Of a DNA stretch of 64,000 nt, positions 1-11,372 are shown in pieces. Source of the stretch: Acephala macrosclerotiorum (taxonomy: Eukaryota > Ascomycota > Leotiomycetes > Helotiales > Mollisiaceae); contig MU119226.1 in the NCBI GenBank assembly GCA_014904845.1, forward strand, positions 310,001 to 374,000, given 5' to 3'. Positions within the stretch are counted from its first letter, which is position 1. Each line of letters begins with the position of its first letter. The notes below the pieces were generated by a model. It was given only the letters and a program-made list of their open reading frames with translations, ran no database searches and had not been told where the DNA came from. The position numbers were made by a program, and so were the translations under genes.

Positions 1-1010
1 CTTTACAGAATACCCTTATAGAATGTATATTATGACTTGACAAATACACCCATTCCTTCCTTGAAATACACGGTGTATTGGCAGAGTGAAGAAAAATGGT
101 CGCGTTTGAGTGTGATTGGCCAGAGCGAGCTCTGATGGGCGCTTGGGCGAATTTTAGCGAGAAATCTCAAGCAACAAAATATAATACTTTCGTACTTGTT
201 TGAACTTGAAAACAGTTGAAACTTAGAATACAGATTCTTTGGCATAGTATCTAGACTCAAACCAGTTTTTAGAGCATTTAAATAGGTGTAGTAGTTGTGA
301 AAAAAGGAATTCAAAAATTGTGAATTTGGCGGGCGTCTATCACGAATCTGATTAGCCTCGAGGTCAACCACCTACCTACCAAACCAGACCACAAACACCA
401 CCACCTGGCGTCCGCAGCACATCTGCGAGTGACATCACCTCGAATGCTCCGATCAAGATTCTCAACCTAGCAGGATACCATGCTCCGCTGCCCTCCTCGA
501 GCCTCAACAATGAACTTCCTATACTCCATCTAATGCCTAGCCCTCGATATTACAGAAACGTCTTCTAGCAGATTTTAAATCTCTACCAGTCTACCATGAC
601 GGGGCTCGTAGAGGAACCCTTTAAAGGCATCGTCGTTGAATGTCAACCAGTGGGTTGGGAGCATTCTCCCGGAGGAAAGCGAGCAGCAGCAAGTACGCAT
701 GGTGCAATGCATCGAATCCACCTGCGAGAATAACCTAGGGAATACCTGGCACAATCCCCTCCACATTGTTCGAGCTTGTTAGGACAATTCACTTCTTCGA
801 TTTTCGAACTCTAAAATTCTCACGAGTGTTGGGTACTCCAACTACAAGACAGAGAGTCAAAAACTCTGGGGAATAGAACGCCAGTATATTCCTCCTATTG
901 ATCAATTCTTACGCGCGTGAAGGATGCTGTAGGGTTGTTTGTTCAATTTTCGTTGTTTGTTCCTCGTTATCTTTCCATAAATCCAAACATCTCGAAACTT
1001 ATTTGAAAAG
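1..1010. other. No gene recognised
   Basis: Open frames here are short, overlap on both strands and match no family I know. The bases just before 1011 would be the 5' flank of the small membrane-protein gene that follows. Confidence 0.4.
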
Positions 1011-1648
1011 ATGTCGGCTTCTGTGGGTTGCCAGATGGCCCGAACCACGGGTCTGTTCCAAGCTCTTGTAGCTCTACCGCCAATGATTGCGATGGGTGAA
1101 ATTGCCATGGAGCCGTTGTTCCTACCAAGTATCCCTATCTACGATTTCATGTCAGTTGATCTCATCTCTGTCTTCCCTTCGTCAAATGAAAGGCATCAAC
1201 TAACCTGCAAAACGCCTCGACTTTCAACGCTCTGTTTGCTGCTGGCATCATATTCACGGTGTTCGTTCAACGCAATGTCAACATGAACAAAACTATCACC
1301 TTGTACTTCGAGAAGGCAAATTCGGGACTAGCTACAGGAGTTTGGCTGTGGTTGTTGCTTGACACGATCTTTGGCCCTACACATCACCACTGGTATTGCT
1401 ACAACGGCCCACGAGGTCCCAGGATTGCGAGAGCTGCAACCAGTAGCATCTTGTTATTGTAGGACGACGCATAGGATTGGTGCGCAGCCGTTGGAAGAGC
1501 ATAAGCTAATGACTCGAGCAGCATCTTGTACTACCCCACTCTCATCTATACCATTTTCGAGGATTGGTATGAAAGCGAGGTTCCGTCCGAGGATCAGGAG
1601 GTGACTGCGGGACAAGATCAGGGTGAAAGACAGCCATTATTGAGTTGA
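1011..1648 (+). CDS. Unrecognised small membrane protein, multi-exon
   Basis: The family is not recognised. Three coding pieces read as one protein. The first runs from the ATG at 1011 (MSASVGCQMARTTG...). The second is about 1193-1458 and encodes hydrophobic helices (FAAGIIFTVFVQRN, GLATGVWLWLLLDTIFGP). The third is 1522-1648, an acidic tail ending in ERQPLLS. The intron at 1459-1521 is well supported: GT-AG, a GCTAATGAC branch site 8 bases before the acceptor, and phase 2 restores the frame (SSILL-F-ILYYPTLIY). The junction between the first and second pieces is uncertain. A TGA blocks the second frame just upstream of an AAAG acceptor at 1192, and the only in-phase donor is weak (GTTGAT). 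The first exon may therefore be wrong or the gene slightly damaged. At least two membrane segments are visible. An acidic C-terminal tail after a final helix is common in fungal integral membrane proteins, but no function follows from it. Confidence 0.5.
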
Positions 1649-2844
1649 ACTTGGACAGACGTGAAGTGAGAGGTCACGATTTGAATTTGACAAACGTCTT
1701 GTTGTTCCTGGGCCCCTGTCATGATGGCCACTGAGCCCTTGATATGCGTGGAGTCGAAACAAACGTTGAGATCATCATCAACACTAGGTTCATAGATAGT
1801 TTCAGTGACCCACTTAACTTAAATTTATATCGTCCCTGTCGATCATGTATACCACATAAGGTTTTTGTATTACCTTGGCGAACCCTTTTCTGCAAAGACC
1901 CAGACTCGGCTCTCTCGAGATCCTCGATCCTGTTTTCTCAATCTGATTCTACGGAACTATATATCACGTGAAACACAAAGTCTTACCTGCCACAATCGGC
2001 CCACGCCATCTCGTCCAGACCCATCCACGTGGAAGACCGTGATCTCATTATGAGACACGATCCGACGCCTTTCCCTTCCGTGAGAGGGCACAACATAATT
2101 TTGAGCCGCTCGTTCTCTCGATTTCGAATACTTCGACCGACCCCGGACCATGCTGTTTTCTTTGATTTGAAATCTATGCGCAGTTCAATTGGTTCCCCTT
2201 TCCTGCCTCGGGAAATCCGTTCGCTGTTAGTTGCAGTTTGTGGCGTTTCCACTTTCAGCTGAGGGTCTGTGACCGACAGCGAATCTCAACGGTAACGTGT
2301 TATTCCAGCCACATCGATGGCAGCGGGAAAATGCAGAGGTTGCTGTATCTTTGACATCGAACTGTTTGACATGTCCTGCATTTCGTTTGAATAAGCACTG
2401 TGTCAGAGATCAACAGCCAGAGTATCCGGAGGTCTGGTAGCCAACATAGGACTCTCCGCGTGTCCGTTCTTCATCTCCCTAGGTCGAATGCTGGGCACTA
2501 GCACGGACCGTTGCAGGGCTTCAAACACGCAAAGTCCGCAACACCCCATGGCTTGGGGACCCCCTCAAAGAGAATCTGCACAATGCTTGCAACATCATGC
2601 CAATCGCCCAGGATACACCAAATGCTAGCCCCTGTGAACCTTGCCATCATGCTGTTTGCATCTTGGCTCGGTTCATCAGGTTGCTTCCTTTTCAGCCCTC
2701 GGCGTTCAAGGACCGGACAGGACCACCTCTCTTCTCTTCCTACTACGAGCCGCACAACTAAAACCCCCCGTATATGAACTAGAACAACATTCCTTTCTTC
2801 TGCTCGCTGCAGATGTTTCTGTCTTCCGTCTCGCGGAGAGCATC
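1649..2844. other. Intergenic, receptor upstream region
   Basis: No convincing coding region. The frame of the receptor gene is open upstream to 2641, but those residues lack membrane character and look like fortuitous reading of the leader. Confidence 0.4.
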
Positions 2845-4203
2845 ATGTACGACGCCACGATGAAGCTTGACGACGCCTCCTCGACGTTATCGCCTCTTCC
2901 CGACGTCTTATCGCACGGCCTCGTCGCGGTCTCGACATTTGGTCTTCTGTCTTTCTTCTGTTCGACGTCTCTGTTCGCGTACTTGACCTGGCGTCTTGTA
3001 TCTTGGCGATTGAAGACCGGTGCTAATAATCCGCCAAATCAATTCTTATTGTTGATCTACAACCTGCTCCTGGCCGATATTCAGCAAGCGTGTGCTTTCC
3101 TCCTCAACATTTCGGCATTGAGGAATAATGCCATTTTGGTAGGAACTCCGACTTGCTGGGCTCAAGGATGGTTTGTCTCGACGGGGGATTTAGCTAGCAG
3201 TGTGTTCATTTGTTCCATTGCGGTTCATACTTTCTTCGGCGTCGTCAAGGACTATAGACTGCCCTCTGGGGCTTTCTACTGTTGCATTGCAGCGGCATGG
3301 ACATTCGTCTATGTGATGGCTGCAATTGGACCAATCCTTCATGGCAAAGACTTCTACGTGCGAGCCAGTGCATGGTATGTCCTATTTCCCATCCTCCATC
3401 CAACTCCTTCTTTCCATTGCTATCTATTCGTCACTCGATCAAACACCATGAGCAATACTGATATTCCCTCCAGGTGCTGGATCAACGACGCCTTCTCCAT
3501 CGAACGTCTCTGGCTCCACTACTTCTGGATCTTCGTCGCCATGTTCTCCACAATCCTAATCTACACCTTCATCTTTCTCTTCCTCCGCACCTCCAACCGG
3601 CACTCGTCTCCTTGCCCTCGATCGCCCCTTCTCCACGGTGCAACTCCACTCATGATTCTCTATCCATTGATCTACACTGTCTGCACCGCTCCTCTTGCTG
3701 CGGGCAGAATCGTCGCGCTGGCGGGTCATAATGTGCCGCTGAGTTATTTCGTTATGGCGGGTACGATGATTGCTTGTAACGGGTGGCTGGATGTGTTACT
3801 TTATGCTAGTACGAGGGCGGATATTGTGTTTAGTGAATTTCCGCCAGGAGAGGAAACTGGATTGGAGACGTTCGCTTTTATGGGGAAAGGACATAGACTT
3901 GGTACAGTCACCACCATTGAAGCTGGAAATCTTGGCGAGAGAACGGGTAGTAGGTTGGGGAAAAGCAGGAGAAGGAATGGAGGCAGTAGAGGTGGGGGGG
4001 CTGGAGTGGTGATGGGGAGGGAAGATAGTGTAGAGAATTTATATGGGTTGGATAGGATTGGGATTAAAGGGGAGGTTACGGTGTCTGTTGATGTGGCGGG
4101 AGCGGGTGAGGTTCGGAGTGATGTTGGGACGAGGGGGAGTGCGACGCCGGGTGGAGCGACTCGGAGTTGGGATGCGAGGAGTGGGAAGAGTTTTGAGACT
4201 TAA
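2845..4203 (+). CDS. Seven-transmembrane receptor, cAMP-receptor/Git3-like GPCR
   Basis: Predicted plasma-membrane G-protein-coupled receptor of about 419 residues, encoded by exons 2845-3374 and 3474-4203. The 99-nt intron (GTATGT...CAG) is a multiple of three, so the frame stays open through it; splicing joins SAW to CWIND. The first hydrophobic segments are near residues 28-50 (GLVAVSTFGLLSFFCSTSL) and 66-90. Further helices follow with Trp- and Cys-rich loops, and the last is near residues 280-310 (MIACNGWLDVLLYAS). The cytoplasmic tail is long, Gly/Ser/Arg-rich and starts with EFPPGEETGLETF. The pattern of TWRL after helix 1, a paired-Cys second loop and NGWLDVLLY in helix 7 resembles fungal nutrient or cAMP-like receptors. 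I infer signalling to a heterotrimeric G protein; the ligand is unknown. I chose the ATG at 2845 because helix 1 follows shortly after it. Confidence 0.75.
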   Translation: MYDATMKLDDASSTLSPLPDVLSHGLVAVSTFGLLSFFCSTSLFAYLTWRLVSWRLKTGANNPPNQFLLLIYNLLLADIQQACAFLLNISALRNNAILVGTPTCWAQGWFVSTGDLASSVFICSIAVHTFFGVVKDYRLPSGAFYCCIAAAWTFVYVMAAIGPILHGKDFYVRASAWYVLFPILHPTPSFHCYLFVTRSNTMSNTDIPSRCWINDAFSIERLWLHYFWIFVAMFSTILIYTFIFLFLRTSNRHSSPCPRSPLLHGATPLMILYPLIYTVCTAPLAAGRIVALAGHNVPLSYFVMAGTMIACNGWLDVLLYASTRADIVFSEFPPGEETGLETFAFMGKGHRLGTVTTIEAGNLGERTGSRLGKSRRRNGGSRGGGAGVVMGREDSVENLYGLDRIGIKGEVTVSVDVAGAGEVRSDVGTRGSATPGGATRSWDARSGKSFET

Positions 4204-4940
4204 TGGTGGTGGGACAGTGGGGTGGCTGGTGGGAGCTACTAGATTGTTGGCTCACTGGAAGGGAAGTTGGGAGGTATATTTGCTTCGAAACTTTGGGCAG
4301 GGAGGATTAAAACGGGAGTTTTGGCGTCTGATACCCTACATACTACTAAACGTATTTCATAATTCATTGCAGAGTCTAGCTCTTATGCCGGAGCTCTGAA
4401 AGCCCGAGAAAATGAATGAAGAAGCTTCATGGCATCAAGACTTTGGAGAATTCTTGTACAGTGTTTCGTGTTCGTGAGCAGGAGGAAGTCAATTTAGAGT
4501 TGGACATGTTACTGCCCAAAACGTCGTTTGACTTGGTTGACGTTTCATTTGGACAGCGGTTCCTGGATTGAGTTAAATCTTGGGGATGTTTGAGGGTATC
4601 ACGTTCAATGTGGAAGCTCACAAGATTCGACTGAAGGGGATGGAGTTTGAGGCGTTGTTTGAATTTTGAGGAGGATGTCTGATGAGAACTTAGTTATTGC
4701 TAGAAGTCGTGTTACAAATCGAGGTAATGTTCAAGATATCGGATTGTAGTCCATGCCATGAAGGTGCAAGCTGCGGCGGCACATCATACACTCCGTTCCA
4801 CTTCAAACCCCTTCCAAAGAACGGGAAGCTTTGCGCGCCTGATGATGTTGTCAATCCCCACCAGCCCTAGCTCCAGCCTTAGGAGATTATTCTCTCCGCA
4901 GAAGTTCTTCAGAGATATCGTTACCCTCGTTCCCAAGCTG
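4204..4940. other. Intergenic, convergent gene ends
   Basis: This lies between the 3' end of the receptor gene and the 3' end of the minus-strand gene that follows. Short frames on both strands look random. Confidence 0.4.
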
Positions 4941-6043
4941 TCATCGCGGTTTACTAGGCCTCATCATCATCGTTCTCGAAATAGGAATAGGAACTCCCGG
5001 AGCGCTGGGAGTAGGGCTTGGAGCGCGTTCACACCGTGGCTCATTCGAGTGGTGATGCGTAACGCCACAGTAATATTGTATCGAATCTTCGGTATTGGTT
5101 TCCTTCGTCGTGACAGGATCTCTAGGCCTTCGTTCTTCTATAAGTAACAAGTGACACAAGTCATAGTACCATGGCATATAATTGAAATCCCGATTGGGGA
5201 CACGGAAGAGGTCTTCTATGTATGAGGGAAGAACATCATGGTCGGCTGTAGAGGAAGAGATGCCCTGGGTATCGATTTCTATATCTCGATTCATGATGTA
5301 GAGAATCGCACGACCGAATTGTGTCACCCAGAGCCGGTTGTCAAAACAGTACTCTATGAGGGGACGGTCGACTAGGTATCTTTGGAGCCCGCTAGGATCA
5401 GCGAATGAGCTATTATTGAAGAATTCGTATGCGATGGCGTTCTTGGCGGTGTGGCCTTGGAGAAAATCTGCGAGAATCCAGACATCTTTGGGGTCAACAT
5501 TCAGTGGGTTTGCTTGAGCAGTCCATGGCGATTCCATCGACAAATCATTCGATGTCAGATAATGATGAACGGGGTCCCAGACTCCAACAGGGAACTCTTT
5601 CGTAGCTCCGTTGAAGTGCTCGTGGGCGATTGTAGTCGCCCATGCGGCATCAGTCATACCGACTGGTCGTGCGAAGAGCTACTGGCCTGGAGAAGGGGAA
5701 AGAATTGCGCTATATATGCTCGCGAATAAGGTCCATAATGTTGAGCAGGAGCAGCTAGTGTATCTGCGCCGAATGAGAGTGTTACCTGCATCACAATTAG
5801 TATACTTTTCTTTGGAATGTCACGGAGCTGCTTCGGAGGCAAAACAAATGTTACAAGACAAGGTGCAGGTCCTCCGCGAGTAGAGCTTTAAGACGCCACC
5901 AGAAGCCAGACCGAAAAACACATCACCTTGCAAGACTTACCTGCTGATCAGCTGCGAAGCTCGGATCGGTGGAATCCCAAAAGCTGTTTCGTCTATAATA
6001 TACCCAGGAGAAGCCAGCTGGAGGGGCTGGAATGGCGGCCATG
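4941..6043 (-). pseudogene. Unrecognised gene with an unresolved frame break
   Basis: Three minus-strand pieces appear to belong together. Exon 1 starts at the ATG ending at 6043 (MAAIPAPPAGFSWVYYRR) and finishes at a GTAAGT donor. Exon 2 follows an acceptor preceded by a perfect TACTAAT branch site and encodes VTLSFGADTLAAPAQHYG, then SRAYIAQFF, before a stop near 5654. The long third piece, 4941-5657, encodes about 238 residues (MTDAAWATTIAHEHFNG, WILADFLQG, LWVTQFGRAILYI) and overlaps exon 2 in another frame. No intron of normal size joins exons 2 and 3; a 41-nt GT-AG segment would restore phase but is short. The gene may carry a frameshift, or contain an unusually short intron. The product resembles other fungal hypothetical proteins, perhaps distantly BTB-like, but I do not recognise a catalytic motif. 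Confidence 0.45.
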
Positions 6044-6273
6044 GTGCTCTGAATTTTTAAGATTGGTGGATATCAATGTATCAGCCAGTGAGTAGATATG
6101 TATACATTGATATACTCTAGGTCAAGAGCACTGACTTGGATGTTAATTATTGCCAGCAAGTTTCCAAATTCAGATAAAGAGAAGCCAAAGGGGGTTCTTG
6201 GAGGATGACCCTTTCTTGTTTGCAATCACCAGATCCGGCTGCGTTTTCAACTTTGAGAATAACGAAACAAAGA

Positions 6274-6987
6274 TACACTTAAGATGATCCACCTCACTTA
6301 TATACTTCTTTGCAGATACAGCTTACGATGAAATAGTTGCCTGGCACTTGGGGCATTAACCGCAACACCGGAATCCGAGAAGCTCAGCTTGGCCCTCATC
6401 ATCAATATCTTCGACACGATGCCGATTATATACCCCATGCGGATGGTCCCTGACGATGAGAAGCTGGATTTTGGAGTTCCATATGCCATCCGCAGAATGC
6501 AGAATGTTACCATCGCAGACAAAGTCGCTCGCATGAAGGCAAGATTGAAGCATTACGGAGTCAAGGAAATATTCGACAAGACCACTCTCGCCGAACTCGA
6601 GACGCGAAGGATCTTCCACAACGGGTGTATCAGCAGAGCTAAGCAAAAAATTGACAACGCTATTGTTCCTCGGGATCCCCGACGCGGGTGATTGTTGGAG
6701 AATACCGCAATTCAGATTGGGTACCTTGGCCACATATTATTTTTGATCCGCGTATCTCGTACCGTCATGTAGTAAAAGCTCGGTATGTGGGTGGGTCTGC
6801 GGCTGGGCGAATGAAACTTTTCATTGCGAACGAAACCCTTGACGGCATTTCAATCAGTGCGTTGCCGTATGAGCCTTTGGTGGTATCAGAAAGAGATATA
6901 GTACCGCTGGAGGTGTACCAGGGGAAGGACGGAGGGTTGAACAAAGTAGCTATTCTGTCTGTTGTATCTATTACAGAGGAGAGCTGA
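6274..6987 (+). pseudogene. Unrecognised coding remnant in two overlapping frames
   Basis: An open plus-strand frame starts with MIHLTYILLCRYSLR, meets a TGA, and continues in the same frame as NSCLALGALTATPESEK to a stop at about 6691. It includes charged, protein-like sequence (RMKARLKHYGVKEIFDK). The next coding stretch, SDWVPWPHIIFDPR through SVVSITEES, ends at 6987 in a different frame that is open from about 6655. The two frames overlap by some tens of bases. Composition and continuity suggest one former protein with a nonsense change and a frameshift, or a gene with an intron I cannot place. No family was recognised. Confidence 0.35.
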
Positions 6988-7684
6988 GGGGGCACCTTGA
7001 TTGTGAACTTAGAAGAAGGGAGCTTTCATGGTCCGGTATTGGTGTTTGCGGAGAGAACCTTGTACATGTTTTCGAAGGAAATTCGCATGATATTATGCTG
7101 AGGATAGAATAGAGGTAGATTGCGCAGCTTAGTCATCAAGCGTACAAGATAGTTTTGTGTTTAGTGAAGAACATTACATCCGATGGATACAAATAACATT
7201 ATTGTCTCAGACCTCAACTTTGAGGGCCTGGAAGAATGGAATTTGAAGAAAAACATGAAAGCAGCGACCCACGGCCGAAAAGGGCTTAGTCTTGACGTAT
7301 TACCTGCAGTTAAGCGAAGACTCACCGAAAACAGAATTTTGACGCCGTGAATTAGGCGGAAATTCATAATTCGAATAGTGTCATCTAATCGTTAGAAGCA
7401 CTCTCTTCCTAGTTGTCGTTTGTCCATCTTCTGTGAAGAAGAATTTTGAAATTTTCGTTGCCACAGTCAAGTCAGTTAGACACTTGCAGGGTGTGACGAC
7501 TAGCGTGTCCCTAATCCCCCACCAAAAGATAGGACAGGAATTTCTTCAACCCCTCCTCATACTTTCGACAGCCTCCTCCCCTTCTCCACAACTCAACCAT
7601 CTCGATTCGATCACGAACTCGAGTCGAGCGCATACACATACTTAGGACCGGCTATTTCGAAACGAAAAACTCGAACTCGACAAG
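6988..7684. other. Intergenic, Arb1 upstream region
   Basis: No gene supported. The last 200 bases are rich in C and T runs (CCCTCCTCATAC, CTCCTCCCCTTCTCC), as is common in leaders of strongly expressed fungal genes, and lead into the ATG at 7685. Confidence 0.45.
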
Positions 7685-9728
7685 ATGGTCAGCGCTTCCA
7701 AGGCGGCGCGAGATGCCAAGAGGGCTGCTGAGGGAAAGGCACCCAAGAAGACAGTGGCCTCCCGCTCAAAAGCTGGATCCAAGAATGCTTCTGGAACTAC
7801 TACTCCCGATCTCCTCGATGGCGATGGAAATCTGCTACCCGAGGAAGATCAACCCGCAACCTCTGCGAAGAAGATGGGTATGTAGCGCTCCCTTTCGCCT
7901 CCCTGGCTCTATATGCATGCTAACATGGTGGCAGATGAGGTTAAGAGACTTGCTGACCAAATGGACAAGCATGGACTCTCTGATCGTGTCACGACTGGTG
8001 TGCTCAGCTCGTTGAAGCAGAGTCGTGATGTCAAGATTACTTCCGTCAGCTTGGTGTTCCACGGACGTGTACTTCTCAACGATACGACTATGGAACTCAC
8101 ATATGGGCGACGATATGGGCTTTTGGGTGAAAATGGTTGCGGAAAATCTACACTCTTGAAGGCTATTGACAAACGCGAATATCCAGTTCCCGACCATGTG
8201 GATATCTATCTCCTCAACGAAGGTGCTCCCCCAAGTGACCTTGGTGCCTTGGAATGGGTTGTCCGTGAAGCCGAGAACGAGATGGAACGCTTGGACAAGG
8301 AGGCTGAGAGAATACTCGAGGACGAGGGACCAGAAAGTCCTCTGCTTATGGATCTCTATGAGGTAAGAAGCCCCCACTGCATTGCATTTTCATGCTAACA
8401 TCTCCAGCGTATGGAAACCATGGACCCCTCCACCTTCTCTACCCGTGCCTCCCTCATTCTCACTGGCCTCGGTTTCAACAAGGTTACCATTCACAAGAAG
8501 ACAAAGGATATGTCCGGTGGTTGGCGTATGCGAGTGGCTTTGGCGAAGGCTCTTTTCGTCAAGCCCTCCCTCCTTTTGCTCGACGATCCTACCGCACATT
8601 TGGATTTGGAGGCATGCGTGTGGTTGGAAGAGTACTTGAAAAAATGGGACCGAACTCTTGTTCTAGTTTCCCACTCTATGGATTTCCTCAACGGGGTCTG
8701 CTCCAACATGATCGATATGCGTCAGAAGCAACTCCTGTACTATGGTGGTAACTACGACTCATACGCAAAGACCCGATCCGAACAGGAGGTCAATCAAATG
8801 AAAGCCTACACAAAGCAGCAAGACGAAATTGTTCACATAAAGAAGTTCATTGCTTCTGCCGGTACCTACGCCAACTTGGTCAGACAGGCCAAGTCCCGCC
8901 AAAAGATTTTGGACAAGATGGAGGCAGATGGTTTCATTCAACCGGTCGAACAAGATCGTGTTTTCACATTCAGATTTGCCGATGTCGAGAAGCTTCCTCC
9001 CCCAGTCCTATCTTTCGATGATGTTACCTTCTCCTACTCTGGTGAATCTAAGGATGATTTGTATAAGCATCTTGATCTTGGCGTGGATATGGACTCCCGT
9101 ACAGCCCTTGTCGGACCTAACGGTGTCGGAAAGTCCACCCTCCTCCGTTTAATGACTGGCAAGCTCTCCCCAACTGGTGGTACTGTCTCCCGGCACACTC
9201 ACTTGAAAATGGGTGTCTACTCCCAGCACTCTGCCGAGCAATTGGATCTCACCAAGTCTGCTCTTGACTTCGTCAGAGACAAGTATGCCGACAAATCTCA
9301 AGACTACCAATACTGGAGACAACAGCTCGGAAAGTACGGTCTCAGTGGAGATTCGCAAACGGCTCTGATGGGTACTCTGTCCGAAGGTCAAAAGTCTAGA
9401 ATCGTGTTCGCGCTTCTAGCTATCGATGGGCCCAACATGCTTCTTCTTGACGAGCCTACCAACGGTTTGGATATCCCAACTATTGACAGTTTGGCGGATG
9501 CTATCAACGCCTTCACTGGCGGTGTCGTCGTCGTGTCTCACGACTTCAGGTATGTTTCCTATTCATCAGGTCTACTTGAAATGTACTAACTTATTGCCTA
9601 GACTGCTTGACAAGATTGCGAAGGATATCATGGTTTGCGAGAACCAAACGATCCGCAAGTGGCCCGGTACTATCGGTGAGTACAAGAACCACTTGAGAAA
9701 GAAGATGATGGCTGCTGGTGCTGTCTAA
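7685..9728 (+). CDS. ARB1: ABCF ATPase, ribosome biogenesis factor Arb1
   Basis: Soluble twin-ATPase protein of the ABCF family, about 629 residues, close to yeast Arb1 (about 610). In yeast this essential factor helps assemble 40S and 60S ribosomal subunits. Exons are 7685-7877, 7935-8362, 8408-9549 and 9602-9728. All introns are GT-AG and phases agree. The N-terminus is Lys/Ala-rich. ATPase domain 1 has Walker [10 protein letters not shown] near residue 128, a signature-like MSGGWRMR and Walker [13 protein letters not shown]. The ABCF linker contains [18 protein letters not shown]. Domain 2 has GPNGVGKST near residue 441, signature LSEGQKSR near 531 and Walker [13 protein letters not shown] near 551. 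No membrane segments are present, which separates it from ABC transporters. Domain order and linker fit Arb1 better than the longer Gcn20 or New1/eEF3 proteins. Confidence 0.95.
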
Positions 9729-11372
9729 GTTGTTTCTTCCCCTCGTCCGAAGATAAGATTGGCATGGACATCCGGATGAGAAAACCAAAAAGTGATGCAT
9801 TTCGGCAAATGTAAAGCGTGGGTTATTGCATATATACCATGCTGTAGTGGATTGAATGCTGGGTCTTGGTCGATCGACTGAGAGAAGCATTGCTACTACT
9901 GCGTGAGAGAAACACGCGCTGGAATATATGGTGGGACAGAATAGACTGCTATGCTTTAGAGGCGTCAATCAATGCATCGTCTTTTGAACAACTGTGAATC
10001 CGTATGACTGGTGATGACTTCCTGGCATATATATCAATTCCTAGTCTTAACGTTCAAATTGTCGTGTTTTTCTCGTGAGGAGATATTTCGTGGATGGCAA
10101 GTCTCAACTTTCAACCGTAACGCCAGCATACTGTCCCAATTCTGCTAACCGAGAATTTTATTTTTAGATGTCTTTCGATACATATGTACAGCTCGAATTA
10201 TCTCTGTATTTTACCCTTCCATCATGTAAGAATTTCGATCCTTTCGGTATCACGTGATGCACATCTAGAAAGTCCAAAGTATCTGCTTCGCGTCAGACGA
10301 TGGGGTTCCCTTCGAGGCATTGATCTTGACTCCGAAGTGGCTTGATCCTGCTTCCAACTTGGTCAGCTTCTGTGCTGTCCTGAGATCCTTGGGGGCCAGG
10401 TTTGGTGCTGAAAGTCTAGAGCTCGTCAAAACTTGCCGCAAACGAAGAATTTCCAGAGCGTGATATCGGACCAATATATAGCTCAAGACGATCCAGGCAT
10501 GAAAGGAACATTTCTATCACTTCTACCAGATAACAGACCCTCTTCGAGGCATTTCCTGCCTTCCGTTCCGGGTTCTCGTTATCTCCGGATGACATTGGCC
10601 GATTGAGGAGTGTGCCGCATCCGGACTAGCCTCGCATAGCGGTTTTGGGATGTGTGTTGGAGACAGGAAGAACAAATCCATGATGGGCGAGCAAGACACA
10701 GCTGATGAGTCGCACGTCAGTTGGCTGCATCAAGAATAGAGAATGTACCAATGCTGTAGTCCTCGACCACAATGTCAACATCTAAAACATATCTCCTCGT
10801 CGCAAGAGCACCATCTGCAGGGGCGCACGCACAACCAATTGTATCGTGCACTCAATCGTCATAGTTTTGGTGAGATGAAGCTTCCCTAGCAAAAATCAAA
10901 CCACGAGTTTGGATGGGGCGGCAATGCTGCCTTTTGACGAAGCAAGCCATCATGGCCCATCATGAGTGATCACCCATTCCGCGCCCCTCCCTCCTCCCTG
11001 ATTCTTCCCTCGTAAACTCTCCATCTCTCATCTTCCCATCCATCCGTCACCCATCGCGTCGACGTCGCGACATCCGCATCAAACCTCCAGCAAGTCGTGC
11101 CGTGATACTTTAGTACTGAACACGATTCCCGACTCCGACAGGCCAAGTCGAAAAGCCTCTGCCTCGCATCAGTCAGCTTCTTCTGCCATCATAATTGCAC
11201 TGCTCAATACACATCAACGCAACTCTCTTCCGTCAACCTAGAATTTCGATGATCGTGATGCTTCGCCAGTAATCGATCGACGCCCTATTGTTTACCATTC
11301 CCCCGTACCTGCGTGGTAATAGATTGTCTATGGAGCAGAAGTCCTCGTTCCCCTGAGAGTGAAGGCGCAGCG
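9729..11372. other. Intergenic, INO80 upstream region
   Basis: A minus-strand frame of 73 codons at 10265-10486 has no recognised relatives and no supporting exons. The last few hundred bases (about 10980-11100) are pyrimidine-rich and likely contain the promoter and leader of the INO80 gene. Confidence 0.4.

Noticed and set aside
10265..10486. 73-codon minus frame upstream of INO80
   Set aside because: No recognised domain, no clear partner exon, and length within chance expectation.
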